From the NCBI GenBank assembly GCA_002682825.1, contig NOKP01000014.1:1251559-1315558 (forward strand): a stretch of 64,000 bases of DNA, in the 5' to 3' direction. The notes under the pieces were generated by a model. That model did no database searches. It was not told the DNA's origin and was given only the letters and a program-made list of their open reading frames with translations. The first letter of the stretch is position 1. The number at the start of each line of letters is the position of its first letter. Of this stretch, positions 23,247 to 34,717 are shown one piece after another. The translations under genes were made by a program, and so were the position numbers. This stretch comes from Neonectria sp. B-13. Lineage: Eukaryota; Ascomycota; Sordariomycetes; Hypocreales; Nectriaceae.

Positions 23247-24101
23247 ATGGCGTTTCGCACTTTTTCTAACAAGATCATCGCATCTTCAGTGTTTGCTGCA
23301 CTCGCCGCTGGCGGCACTTATGGGTTCCTCGTGCACAGGCGGATCAGCGCGACGGATCCCAAGAAAATCACAATCTTCGACACCACGCCTGATTCTTTCC
23401 AGCAGTCCCTGTCTGTAAGCGAAATTGTCAACGCAAAAAAGCACCAACAAATGGAGGACTCTCGTTTCATTACACTTGACATCCCACCCCAACATCAAAA
23501 TATCACGGATGAAGTTCTGCTGGCCAGATTCATCAAGGGATACTTCGGCGGCCTCGTATTAGCCCCGGAGAGGATCCTCCTAAAGACCATTGGTCTCAAC
23601 CTCACAACTTTTACAAGTAAACCGGCCCGACTCACGTTACGTTACCATTGGTGTAGAACTGACTTTGGAACAGAGATCGAGAACCAAGCAACTGTGGCCC
23701 GATTGTGGTCTTCCAAGGACCTGTCAGATCATCAATTGCCCCCTCTGCATTCCGTGCTCTACGGAGTATTCCAGGTCCTTGATGTGAAACTGCCGCAAAA
23801 GAGCGACACGAAAGTCAAACGAGACGGCACCGAGAGCTACATTGATTTCGGCTTTGGCAGGGACCAGCATCAATTTGCTGGAGTTCACCGATTCTCAGTT
23901 GTGCGACCAAACGAAGCGATCTCAACTGGCCAGAAAACTGTTCAGATCCACTGTCAGAGTATGACTTGCAACCCGACAGTCAATCGGCCCCTTGGACCGG
24001 GGTTATTGTATCATTTCCACAACATGTATGCTCAGTTACTGTTTAGAGAGGCAGTTTCAGAAGTATCTGCCGCACTCGGCGATGTATCAGGAACAACTTA
24101 A
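23247..24101 (+). CDS. Unknown fungal protein with N-terminal membrane anchor
   Basis: Intronless, 284 residues. The ATG at 23247 begins MAFRTFSNK, followed by one hydrophobic segment (residues about 9-25, IIASSVFAALAAGGTYGFL), a signal anchor or weak signal peptide. The rest is soluble and mixed alpha/beta. A motif DEVLLARFIKGYFGGLVLAPE recalls a family of uncharacterised fungal proteins; a second conserved-looking block is DFGFGRDQHQFAGVHRFSV. I do not recognise an enzymatic signature. It lies between the AMID-like oxidoreductase and xanA, convergent with xanA. Coding character (single long ORF, good codon bias, anchor plus soluble domain) supports a real gene. Confidence 0.75.
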   Translation: MAFRTFSNKIIASSVFAALAAGGTYGFLVHRRISATDPKKITIFDTTPDSFQQSLSVSEIVNAKKHQQMEDSRFITLDIPPQHQNITDEVLLARFIKGYFGGLVLAPERILLKTIGLNLTTFTSKPARLTLRYHWCRTDFGTEIENQATVARLWSSKDLSDHQLPPLHSVLYGVFQVLDVKLPQKSDTKVKRDGTESYIDFGFGRDQHQFAGVHRFSVVRPNEAISTGQKTVQIHCQSMTCNPTVNRPLGPGLLYHFHNMYAQLLFREAVSEVSAALGDVSGTT

Positions 24102-24386
24102 GGTAGCCTGAGAAGGGAAGGACTGTACGATTTAAAGCCTTGTATTATTCGAAGCTGACGGCGCTTCAATAGATATAGCCAAAACTAATTTCCACTTAAT
24201 ACTTTAAGCTCATCTTCAATTTGTACTTCAGCCGCGGAATCGTCACTTTGACTATGCCTTCAACACATTGTCAGAAATTACTTTCACTCATCAAGTAACA
24301 GCGCAAAGATTTTTATTTCTAGCTAAATGTCTAACAATCATTACCTTGCAATTTCCCGGCCTTAGATCAACCAAGTATACTGATGT

Positions 24387-25656
24387 TTACACATCGACGG
24401 CAATCTGAATCGGCCCCTCGGGCAATTTGCTGCCAGCGATGTTGCACTGCCGGAACAGACGCACCTCATCCTCCGCAAAGGCTCCAACAACGGAATGAAT
24501 CAAGCCCCGGTTGTGGAAGAGAACGAAGTCGCCCTGTTGCCAATCGTGGGGATACACCATCTTCGGCCCAATTCCCGGCCGTTGAAGGTTGTGAACCAAC
24601 TCACGCACTTTCTCGAGATCGTCCATCACTGAGCCATCGGCGAGATGCAGCTTACGAATTGCCGAAGGGTGGACTTGCAGAGCTAGGCGTCCAGTGACGG
24701 GGTTGCGCCAACACATGGGCAAGATCTGGATCTTGTCTTCCTCGATGGGTGGCAGGTCATCGAGCGACACCTCCTTGCCCTCGGACACCAGACCGAGACC
24801 ATCTGAGCGGGACTTGGCACTGGTCATCCAAACGTACGGATGAGGAGCATACTCGACTTTGGTGGTGCGAACAAACTCCTGGTTTTCAGGGGAGAGTTGG
24901 TCGTACATGGAATATCCAGAGACGAAGGCGGTAGTTCCAAGAGGAACAGTCAACTCATCACCAGACTCGTCGTCGTAGAGCAACGTCTGCTTACGGCCAC
25001 CAGGCACCTTGACTGCGAGAAGAGAGGTCACAACTGGTGGTGCCAGACCATATAAAGCCGCGTCAATGTGCCAGCGATAAAACCGGGTGAAGTCGAGGTC
25101 TTTCTCATCCGGAATCGTGGTTGCATGGAAGGTGCGGTGGTGAGGGTGGCGGAGTCGGATATTCTTCAGACCTTCGTATTCTTCCACGAAGCCGTTTCCG
25201 ATGACTTGGACTTGAGGTTGGTGAGGAATAGTCTTCAGGTCAGGATGCAGAATGGAGCGCTTTGCGTCCAGAGTCTTGCCGTGACCGTATGAGCCACCGG
25301 CAGCGGGATCGAACCTCTGCGTAATCTCATATTGCGCCTTGGGAGAAGCATGGCCCTGGTTCTTGAAAACAAGGACCTGATGATTGAACAGCGCGTCGTG
25401 GATTATTTCAAAATCGGCATCTGAACTGCGTCAGTTCCTGATCTGGGCTGTATAGAGGCGAGTCGTCTTACCATAGGAGGTTACCGATTGCACGGGTATT
25501 CTCCCAAGAATTGTAGCATTTCAACATGACACGTTATGGGGTGCATCGAGTCTTACCGGTGAGGTTTTCAATGTCAACGTTTGAAACAACAGCTCCAAAG
25601 TCGATGTTGGATCCCTCGGGAGAAGGGATGGGCTGAACGGTTACTTTGGAAGGCAT
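24387..25656 (-). CDS. xanA: Alpha-ketoglutarate-dependent xanthine dioxygenase
   Basis: Exons 25656-25557 and 25420-24387 give 377 residues with a 136-bp phase-1 intron. The Fe(II)/2-oxoglutarate TauD-fold triad is visible: His151-x-Asp153 in YRWHIDAALYG and His342 in RGLIHSVVG, with Arg357 (RLFRQ) for 2-oxoglutarate. The block around HIDAALYGLAPP and VKVPGGRKQTLLYDD is characteristic of fungal XanA, which hydroxylates xanthine to uric acid in place of the molybdenum enzyme. It allows purines to be used as nitrogen source and is cytosolic. Its upstream DNA carries GATA-factor and UaY-type sites, matching known control of xanA in Aspergillus by AreA and UaY. Related TauD enzymes are the alternative, but the match is specific. 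Confidence 0.9.
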
Positions 25657-25885
25657 TTGGGCTGTGTGGTTGGAGATTTCTTCGACAAATTATTTCTGGG
25701 CAGAATTGGTGTTGGAGTGAGCTTGGCAAATAATCTCAAGTTGGGGCATCGTGGTGTATTTAAGTCGGCGGATTGGTGTTGCACGGATCTAAGCGGAGGC
25801 CGCCGACAACCGCTATCTCGACGATCTTAGCAGGAAGAGCCAATGAAGTCGGCCAAATCAGCGCAGCTAGCCGATGGCCGTTCTC

Positions 25886-25956
25886 TTATCAGCAATGAAG
25901 GCGCTCTAATATTTGACACCAACAATTATCATAAACACAATTGGTTGGGCTTATCA
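25886..25956 (-). promoter_or_regulatory. Three GATA-factor (AreA/NIT2) sites upstream of xanA
   Basis: TTATCA occurs at 25886-25891, 25926-25931 and 25951-25956. Read in the direction of xanA each is TGATAA, a canonical HGATAR site. They lie 230-300 bp before the xanA ATG. Clustered HGATAR sites are the usual target of the nitrogen-catabolite activator AreA/NIT2. Confidence 0.65.
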
Positions 25957-26012
25957 GCCCTCGCTGCCGTCCGAATGGTGTTTGGGTTCTTTCCGGCGAT
26001 GAAGTACCGTCT

Positions 26013-26026
26013 TCGGGCCGCCCCGA
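26013..26026. promoter_or_regulatory. UaY-type purine activator site upstream of xanA
   Basis: TCGGGCCGCCCCGA fits TCGG-N6-CCGA, the published binding consensus of the Aspergillus purine-pathway activator UaY (PCO1 in Neurospora). It is 357 bp upstream of the xanA start. About one such match is expected per 64 kb by chance, so the position carries the argument. Confidence 0.6.
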
Positions 26027-27239
26027 ACAAATGGCAAAAATAAGATATAGTGGAAGTCATGGCCAGGGCCCATCAAAAACCAAGACCGCAGGTTTTTGGT
26101 GAGACTGTAAGAATGTAAGACTGTGAGACAAGTTACGTTACCTCTATTTTCCGCTTACTGTGTTCTCGTGATCCATGTGGCTGCACAACCTCGGGCCGGT
26201 TGAAAATACCTGATCTGCTGCCGGTTGAACATGCGCAGTCCTCCAGGCCATCGAGTGTTTCTCAACCTCGGTTCATCTTTCCAGCCCGTTTTGTTGTCGT
26301 ATCAACTGAAATGGACAATCTGGACACGAACAAACGGGATTAATTCAGCGAGTTAGGTGATCTAAATGTGAAGGCGAGCAGTTGATTATGTAGAATTACC
26401 CGCTAAGGTTGATGCTCAGAGACTCATAGGATCAAACGGACTCAATAGTTGACATCTGAGGGTCTTTTTCGTACAGTAGCTCCTGAAATGAGACTCACGA
26501 GACAGGAATAGTCATCACTGGAGACACACGCTCAGAGACATCCGATCCCGTTAGTTTCTTCGCTTTACATGTCCTGCAGAGGTATTCGTGTTTGAATTCA
26601 TAGACGAAATGATCCGCAGGTGAACGAAGTTCATTAATCCCCGATTTCACTGCCTAAATTGAGCAAGATTCGTCCTACTCTCTCTAGGTGTGTGACAAAC
26701 ACTGACCGTTAGTGCTGGGTGACCCTCCAGACCCATGGAAAGTAGCCCGATACCTCACTCACAACCAATATCGCGAGCCTTCAAAACACTTTACGCACCC
26801 AACACGACGAAAGCAGATAATGAAAATTTCCAAAATCACGCACATCTTTCTTTTTGTCACAATGAGATTTGGTCACCGGGTGCGTCGAGTGCGCCCGCAA
26901 ACCTGCAAGAAGCTGGCCGCTCCGGGGGAGATTGACGAATAGCTGCCCAACGTCTAAGAGTCCAGATAATGTGGGTTTGAAAAGAGTACCGTAACATCGA
27001 ATCACATATATAAAGGAGGTGATACTCTTTATTTCGACATTTCCACTCTCATTGACTTAATGTTATGCCCATTCCTCACCCGTAAACCGTCAACCATCAG
27101 CAGTCCCCAAGTCTCGCTCTACCATTTCGGCTCCCCCAGCAGTCTGCTAAAACCTCAAAAGGCTTAGCCACTCCTCCGTTGTCCATAGTCTGTACTGGTG
27201 ACGTCAGATCCGGTCCGTCCATTACCCTAAAGCTAAATG

Positions 27240-27537
27240 TTATCTCGAAAGAAACGGAACCCCGCCTTTTGCCATCTTGACAGATGCTATCAGGCTTCAG
27301 AGTTTCTATCAAGCGCATCTTCAGAGCCGAGGTCGCTCACATTACCATGGCCAACAAAAACATTGACCGAAACCGCTCAGGCTAGATGTGCTCCCCGCAG
27401 CTGCTTCCAAGTTCCCCGATCTCTTCAAAGGGGAGCCAGGTTAAGCTATCAGGAGATAACAAATGAGGGGAAGATAACGCGCGTGGGGACGCCGGGTTTC
27501 TCGGATCGCATGGAGCTGACAAGGTTATCACAGATAA
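27240..27537. promoter_or_regulatory. GATA-site cluster upstream of copper amine oxidase
   Basis: Canonical HGATAR sites occur as TTATCT 27240-27245, AGATAA 27454-27459, AGATAA 27472-27477, TTATCA 27525-27530 and AGATAA 27532-27537. Four fall within 84 bp. They are about 750 bp before the amine oxidase start and could serve nitrogen control of that gene or of xanA on the other side. Confidence 0.5.
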
Positions 27538-28282
27538 CGTATTGATGGGCCCACATCCCCGGGTCATAGGTGGGGAATTAGGCAAGGTAGGTTCGTCAGA
27601 CATTGCCGAAAGAGCTTTAAGACTGACGGTTTATTATAGAGTCAATTTAATCAATCCCCAATCCCGTGTCTCAGAACGCCCGGTCTCGAAACATGTCATA
27701 GTACAAGGGTGAAGGCCGGGGACACTGATCCAGGTTTCGGGTTCGAGATTGATCTAGCTTTGATACTGAATGTTTGGTGCTTTGCTCAAGTTTACCATAC
27801 TTACATCCGAACATTCAACCCCGGTCAGCCTGTCTTATCTGGATGCAACCACGAATCGATCTTGAGTGCTTGGCCGGCATCTCACCCATGGACCGGTAAA
27901 CCAACGGCGATCAGAGACCCCACCCCGCAAGTTTGCTCGGTTGGAAGCCAAGATACCCAACGGCCACACCAACCAGGTGGCTGGAATTGGCCATGCCCAC
28001 ACCAACCGTCTCGCCGGCATCAGCAAGGTTGCAAAGTGCCTATCTCAGAGCCGGAACCGGCTACTCGAATGTGTATGCCAAGAAAAGACTATTGAACTTG
28101 TGTGGTATCAATATGCCGGGGTCTTTTGTTGGTAAGTTCTAGCGGCGGTATTCCGTACAGTGTCCAGTGGAGGGATATCCTATCCCGTATCTTCAATATA
28201 AAAGCCAATGATGGTCCATTTACTTGTCTATCACCTCTGGCTCTTCAGTCCACCCTCACCAGCCAACTTTTCTGTGTCGACA

Positions 28283-30818
28283 ATGAAGCCGGCAACCACC
28301 AGCTCGATGAAGCTGCTTACAGCGGCGTTCTTCGTTTTCAGTACTTTGGTACCGACTGTTCTTGGATTACCAAAGACACCCTGGGTTCAACAGCGGGTCA
28401 AAGGCCATGGGCGAAAGGTCCTTGGAGCTAGCCTTGAGAAAAGAGGGCAGCAGACACGAGACGACTGCGTCGTCAAGTCTGCCCTCGACATCGATGCACC
28501 CAAGGAGAATATCTGGGCCGGGTTGACCGAGCAGGAGGCGGTTGGTGTTGTTGACTGGTTGTTTTCTCAACCGGAACTCAACCTCACTGTTTCGGAAGAC
28601 GCAGGAAGTTGGGACAATACTCTGTGAGTAGTTACTGAGTACTTGTCACGGACTTTTCAGCTAACGCCACACGTAGACTTCTAGTTGAGCTTATGCGACC
28701 CAACAAGACAGATGCTTTGTCATATGTAGATGGTTCCGGTTCACTCCCGGCTCGCTATGCCCATGCAGTCATCAACCACCAGGCAGACGAGGAGCCCTAC
28801 TACCAAGACATCCTCGTGGGGCCGTTGCCAGCTGCGAATGGTACCACCACTTGGGCACCGCTCGAATATCCCTTCACCCGCAAGACGGAAGGTCGCGTTC
28901 GCAACTTAGACGCGGATGAAGATGCTCTTTACGATGAATACTTGTTTTCAGTGAGTGCTGCGATCGGCGACATTACCTTGGATCTCTGGAACGCCACCGC
29001 ACTTGGCCTGGAGAATGACACTCTCTCAATCTGGGGCATCGATCCGGTTTATCAAGACGGTGATCGAATCTTGCGATGGGATACTTTCTGGAGCAACCCT
29101 ACGACCATTTTCGACGTGGGGTCCATGATGCCCATGGGCCTCTTCTTCATGTCTGATGTCACCGGTCGCGATACCTCGAAGTGGACTGTTGAAGGATGGT
29201 ACTACAACGGAGTTTTCTACGATACAACTGACGAGTTCCGCACTGCCTATTGGGGCGGAAAGGTTGAGAAGCTCGATGGAAACTGGGATGGTCCCTGGGC
29301 AGAGACGGACCAACAGGGCACCATTCCGCCCCTGGACACGATGGCTCCCCCGGTTGCAACCGCGCCTCAGGGTGCCAGATACTCCGTCGATGCTGAAAGA
29401 AAGTATGTAGAGTGGATGGGATGGAGCTTCTACATTGGCTTTGACCGTGACAGCGGAATGGCCCTATACGACATTCGACACAAAGGCCAGCGCGTTCTCT
29501 ATGAACTGGGTCTACAGGAAGCTCTAGCCCACTACGCTGGAAGTGATCCAACCCAGTCTCACACTGCATACCTGGACACCTACTACGGATTCGGCCCCTT
29601 CGCATTCGAGCTACTCAAAGGATTTGACTGCCCTTCATACGCAACCTATCTCAACTCAAGCTTCTATGTCTCCGAGACAACTCACACCCACCTGAACAGC
29701 ATCTGTCTCTTCGAGTTTGACGCAGACCACCCCATGGCTCGACACAGTTCCTCAGAGTACGTAACCGCAACAAAGAACGTTTACTTCACCGTTCGCTCGG
29801 TCTCGACAGTCGGAAACTACGACTACATGTTCAGCTACAGCTTCTTCATGGACGGGTCCGTTGCCGTCGAGGTTCGTGCGTCAGGATACATCCAAGCTGC
29901 TTTTTATGCCAAGAACCACGACTACGGGTTTCACATCCACGATCAGCTTTCGGGCTCGATGCACGACCACGTACTCAACTTCAAGGCCGACTTTGACATC
30001 CTCGGTACAGAAAACACTGTTCAGCTGATGGAGCAGGTGCCCCATACAACCACTTACCCGTGGTCCAAGGGCAAAGTGTTCAACACCATGAAACTGAACC
30101 GATCATATGTCGAGAATGAAGATGAGGGGCGTTTCAACTGGGGGTTCAATAACCAAAAGCAGATCTTCGTCGTGAACCAAGACGAAAACAACAAGTATGG
30201 CGAGCACCGAGGATACCGCATCCTGCCCTATACTGGAGCATCTCACCTGACGGTCCAAGACTCCAGTGTCTTGAAGAACAGTGCTAAGTGGGCCGAATAT
30301 GATATTATGGTCTCTAAGCGGAAGGACACTGAGCCCAGGAGCACACACACATACAACAACCAGGACACCAACAACCCACCTGTCGACTTTTCCAAGTTCT
30401 TTGACAGCGAGAGCCTCAACCAGACGGATCTGGTTCTTTGGCTTAACTTGGGCATGCACCATGTTCCTCATACTGTAGGTTCCCATTCCATTTTTGCTTT
30501 GATCTATGACTTGTTCTGACATTTCTTTCTCAGGGAGATCTCCCCACCACTGTCTTTACAACTGCGCATTCCGGAATCCAGTTCATGCCAACCAACTATT
30601 TCCATGTCGGCGCAAATGTCGAAACCGTGAATATGGTACGCGTCAACTACAAGGACGGAGACGCCACGGATGTGATCAACTTTGGCTCTTACGACGGCAC
30701 TTGTGACTTGAACTATGAGCCGTCGTTCGTTGACTTATGGGAGTACAAGGGTGATGTCGTTGTCCGCAAGTTTCCATACTCACCCGACGATCTTTATTAT
30801 GAGACGGATTCGATCTAG
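28283..30818 (+). CDS. Secreted copper amine oxidase
   Basis: Exons 28283-28623, 28677-30474 and 30534-30818 give 807 residues. The N-terminus is a signal peptide (MKLLTAAFFVFSTLVPTVLG after a short lead), and several Asn glycosylation sites follow. The topaquinone precursor is Tyr495 in VGNYDYMFSY (N-Y-D/E-Y motif), the catalytic base is Asp414 in YLDTYYGFG, and the copper ligands are His533 and His535 (FHIHDQ) plus a His in MHHVPHTGDLP, which is formed across the last intron. All key residues are present. The enzyme oxidises primary amines to aldehyde, ammonia and hydrogen peroxide outside the cell or in the secretory route, releasing nitrogen. A later start at 28307 would give a tighter signal peptide. 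Confidence 0.95.
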
Positions 30819-31400
30819 TCGTGAGCTGATACAAGAGGGAGGCGAAATCGAAGAGTTGTAGCTAAGATACACTGCATGCCTCCAGTCTTGTATTTGTGCG
30901 TTCCAGGCCCTGTGTCAGCTGCATTAATGAGATCTACACCACCAGGTTAGCGAAGATTGTGAAGTGAGGTGTCCGCGAGGGACAAGCCTCGGACAGGCCT
31001 CAGACAGACCGTTGCTTCATCAATAAATTCCGGTTGCGATAATGTGTCATAAATATATGTGGCACTTGCTTTTAGTGTTTGCTGTGTGTTTTAAATGCAC
31101 ATCTAATTTTTTTGTTTTGCCTGTTATTAATGTGTAGTGGCGGGCCAGTTTGCTACGTTGCTTGTAGCAGCCGGCCATTCCACCATCGGAATTGTCGTTC
31201 CGAGTTTATGACATCGTTAACACCGACGGATGCCTTTCCCGACAGCGGACAGGAGGCCGGTGAGATTGACGGTGAATTGTCCGACACCAGATAATTATTT
31301 ATATCAATAGGAAATGCTACTTCCAGGCGTTTATCAAAATCCTATACTTCCTTTCATCTCTCAAAACAACAAGGCCGTTAATAACCGCGCATCATCAACA
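30819..31400. other. Intergenic, amine oxidase 3' side and VOC promoter
   Basis: No gene was recognised. The stretch holds the 3' UTR of the amine oxidase and the upstream region of the VOC gene. A T-rich block lies at about 31070-31135. Confidence 0.45.
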
Positions 31401-31965
31401 ATGGGGGAATCTGTGGGCCGCCCCCAAATCTTTTGGCAGCCGCGCTAATTGTCTGGGGAAGCCGATCCACAACTGCGTCTTCAACCACGTTGCCGTCTCG
31501 GTTTGCAACATCGAAGCCGTGGTCGAATGGTACTCTGAACTCTTCGGTTTCCGACTCCTGGGCGAGATCCATCACATCAAGCGATCCGAGAAGCCCGACG
31601 ACGCGATTTTCGGCATCTACCCCGCCTCACTCAACGAGGTGAAGCTGGCTTGGATGACTACGGGGAACGGTGTTGGCTTCGAGGTCTTTGAATTCGTCGA
31701 CCCCAAGGCAGAGCCGGAAGCCAAGAGCTTCGAGTTCCACAAGGCAGGATTTTTCCACGTCTGCGTGACTGATTCGGATCCCGACGCCTTAGCCTCTAGA
31801 GTGGAAGAGGCAGGCGGAAGGCGGATAGGGAAAACGATGGATCCTCTTGGCACTGGGGTGAAATGTCTTTATTTGGCAGACCCGTGGGGGAATGTGATGG
31901 AGGTATTGAACGTCAGCTTTGAGAAGATGGGTTGTACTCCTCCTGTCAAGGTATCGAAGCTGTAG
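31401..31965 (+). CDS. Glyoxalase/VOC superfamily protein
   Basis: The long exon 31462-31965 starts in KPIHNCVFNHVAVSV and has no in-frame ATG upstream. A four-codon first exon (31401-31412, MGES) joined across a 49-bp intron (donor gtgggc, acceptor gggaag) restores a start in phase 0 and gives 171 residues. One VOC module covers the protein: a beta strand with the first metal-ligand position (FNHVAVS), the helix VVEWYSELFGFRLLGE, the second strand FFHVCVTD and the closing YLADPWGNVMEVL with its Glu ligand position. VOC proteins include glyoxalase I, extradiol dioxygenases and resistance proteins; the reaction cannot be told. The tiny exon is inferred from frame only; a start further upstream is the alternative. 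Confidence 0.75.
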
Positions 31966-33116
31966 ATCGGAATGAATGAGGCAACCATTGTTAACTGGTA
32001 GACCTACTTTGCGAAGTATTATAATGATTTGAATGAAGCTCGGGCATGTGACATTACTGAAGCTAAGGACTCTGCATGACGCCACCCAGGTACGGTAGCT
32101 TGATACGGTCAAGTAGCCGAATGTCAGAGACTTAGCAAGTTTGCTAGACAAAATTGAAAGCAATTGAGCCTTTAGACGATGAGGTTGAATGCCAATGCCT
32201 GACAGGAGGGCATCACCAAACGCGGGGCATAAGGTAGGAGGTTCCACGCTTGGTGTAATAACAATATTGAGACCGCCCATTCAAGACTCCAAGATTCACA
32301 ATTGCAACAGACTCGCACAATGAAAGGCATTACGTCCACACAGATAACTCAATGGCATCAGAGTGACTTGCCATTTATCCCCTCACCCATCCTGGACAAG
32401 GCGGCAGAATTCTCTTCATGGGTAAATGCGAGCGGTCCCGGAGCACACCGGGCAAAGAACATGACCCCGTCACGGCGTCACCCGTGCATCAGCCCGAAAA
32501 CTCCAAAGATCTGATAAGCCATTGAACTGAGGGGCACATCTCGGCAGTTCTGCGCACACAGAACCCCCTGAAACGGCGCGGACAGACGGAATGGCTCAAG
32601 AGCAACGTACGATCGGACACCGACGACGGCTGGGTCGGCTCCAGACGTGTATTCCGAACCACGGAACCACGCAATTGGGCAAGGCGCAGGCTGACTACGT
32701 TTGTCATCGTCATCTAGACGAGGACTGTTCCTCAGTATCAAATAACGTCATATGGCCATTCGCGTCTCTGATTGGTGAGTCGTATCCCACGCGCGGCAGG
32801 TTGAGAGCTTGTGGGTTGGCGCTAGTTTGGTTTCATTGTGGTTGAGCGCCACTCCGTGATATCGAGCATCGAGCACGCAATCCATAGATCAGCCAACGCT
32901 TCTCTTTCGCGAAGACGCCATCCGAAGACGCAATCCGGAGGATGCGGGGCCGACAACGGATGCCGAATCTAGGTATATAAGGATGAGTGGGATAAAAGGC
33001 AAACAAACATTATCCAATTGCACTGATAAGCTCAATTGAACGCCTGCCCGCCTCTTATACACATCTTCAGCGTCTCAATTCCCCTTGACAGATACATCAC
33101 ATCACATCACATCACA
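31966..33116. other. Intergenic with promoter of second TauD-like gene
   Basis: This 1.15-kb stretch has no convincing gene. GGTATATAAGG (about 32972-32982) is a TATA element some 135 bp before the ATG of the next gene. Four ATCAC pentamer repeats (33096-33115) abut its start codon. Confidence 0.5.
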
Positions 33117-34426
33117 ATGGCACCCGGCGCGTTGATCGAGTCGAGCCAGGCTCCTCTGCCCCAGACCAAGAACACAGACGCTCCCCGCTCCATCTTCCCC
33201 GATGGCATTCGCACATCCGGACAGCACCCTCCTCTGTACGACCGCCTGAAGTCCTACTCCGAGTTCCCCAAGAAGATTACGGGACCGACGCTATGGAAGC
33301 AGGAGGACTACAAGGACAGCCCCGAGAAATGGACACACCCGTTCACGGACGAGGAAGTCCAGGAGCTGAGCGACACGGCGGACCAGTTCATCGCCAGCGG
33401 CACTCCCCTCACAGGCATCTCCAAGGTAGGAAGCAATTGATTCTCTTGCACGCCGGCACTCAACTAACTCAACCTCTCAGGAAAACTTCCCTCTTCCCAA
33501 GCTCAGCAAAATCCTGGGCGAACTTCGCGAAGACCTCATCGACGGCAAGGGCTTCATCCTCTTCAAGCGCTTCCCCGCCCAAGTCTGGGGCCCCGAGAAG
33601 AACGCCGTGGCCTACATGGGTCTAGGTACATATCTGGGGTACTTTGTGTCCCAGAACGGCCTCGGCCACGTGCTCGGCCACGTCAAGGACGTCGGCGATG
33701 ATGCCACCCAGATCGACAAGGTGCGCATCTACCGCACCACCGCGCGGCAGTTCTTCCACGCCGACGACGGCGACATCGTCGGCCTCCTGTGCGTCCACCG
33801 CGCGCTGGAGGGAGGCGAGAGCGACATCGTCAGCATCCACAACGTGTGGAACTACCTCCAGAGCCACCACCCTGACGTGGCCGAAATCCTCACGCAGCCC
33901 ATCTGGTACTTCGACCGCAAGCGCGAGACGTCCGAGGGCCAGGACGAGTGGGTTCGCCAGCCCATCTTCTACCTGGAGGACGGAGGCAAGGGCCGCGTGT
34001 ACTGCAAGTGGGATCCCTACTTTGTGCGCTCGCTGTCCCGGTTCTCGGACAAGGGCCTCATTCCCGCCCTGAGCGACGCCCAGAAGAACGCAATGCAGGT
34101 TCTGGAGGAGACGTGCCAGAAGCTGGCGCTGCACATGATCCTCGAGGTCGGCGATATCCAGTTCGTCAGCAACACACACCTACTACACGCGCGAACGGCG
34201 TACACCGGTAAGTTTCTGTCTTCGATGCACGGGAACTTCACAAGCTAATTACCTACCCGCAGACCACCAGCCTCCCACGCCTCGCAGGCATCTGCTCCGT
34301 CTGTGGCTGGCGACTCCTCAAGGAGAGGGCGGTTGGGCATTGCCCATGCCTGATAGCCACGAGAGGAAGCGCGGAGGAATCCAAGTAAACAACCGAGCGC
34401 CGAGAGCGCCTCTGGATGCGGAATAA
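33117..34426 (+). CDS. TauD/TfdA-family 2-oxoglutarate dioxygenase
   Basis: Exons 33117-33425, 33481-34207 and 34263-34426 give 399 residues. The Fe(II) triad is His196-x-Asp198 in QFFHADDGDIVGLL and His339 in LLHARTAYTD, with the C-terminal RRHLLRLWL supplying the 2-oxoglutarate Arg. It belongs to the large fungal TauD/clavaminate synthase-like group whose N-terminal 100 residues read PLYDRLKSYSEFPKKITGP and WKQEDYKDSPEKW. Members include taurine and sulfonate dioxygenases, but many have unknown substrates; a role in sulfonate or natural-product metabolism is open. No signal peptide is present, so it should be cytosolic. It is convergent with the EGCrP-type gene, 291 bp apart. Confidence 0.88.
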
Positions 34427-34717
34427 GCAAAAGTTCAATTTTAGCGAGCATAAATGGGATAATGAAGTAAAATCTTACAAATAATACAAACAAATTTTAA
34501 ACAATAAACTGAACGCTGTTTTGTCGCGGGCCATTCTAATGCGAATAGTGGATGGGATGTCAGTGCGCAAGACTGGTACACGCTGTGTTCAAGTGTGCAA
34601 TTTCGCGCCAGGCCAACCAAATCAGTCCTGAAGGTTCTATAGAAGATGGTCTAGAGATTTGTCTAAGAAGGGTCTAAATCTAGCGACATAAGAGGGAAAA
34701 TCTATGACTGCAAATCC

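Larger units (their letters stand above)
25657..28282. other. Long divergent intergenic region xanA / amine oxidase
   Basis: This 2.6-kb stretch has no gene that I can support. It holds the xanA control sites at its left end, a second GATA-rich block at 27240-27537 and a TATA element (AATATAAAAG, about 28195-28204) 80 bp before the amine oxidase ATG. It also holds an orphan TATA-like CATATATAAAGG near 27003 with no recognisable gene behind it. Confidence 0.6.

Noticed and set aside
27003..27070. TATA-like element with leader, suggesting an unseen gene
   Set aside because: No ORF downstream with protein-like composition; kept only as a note in the intergenic entry.
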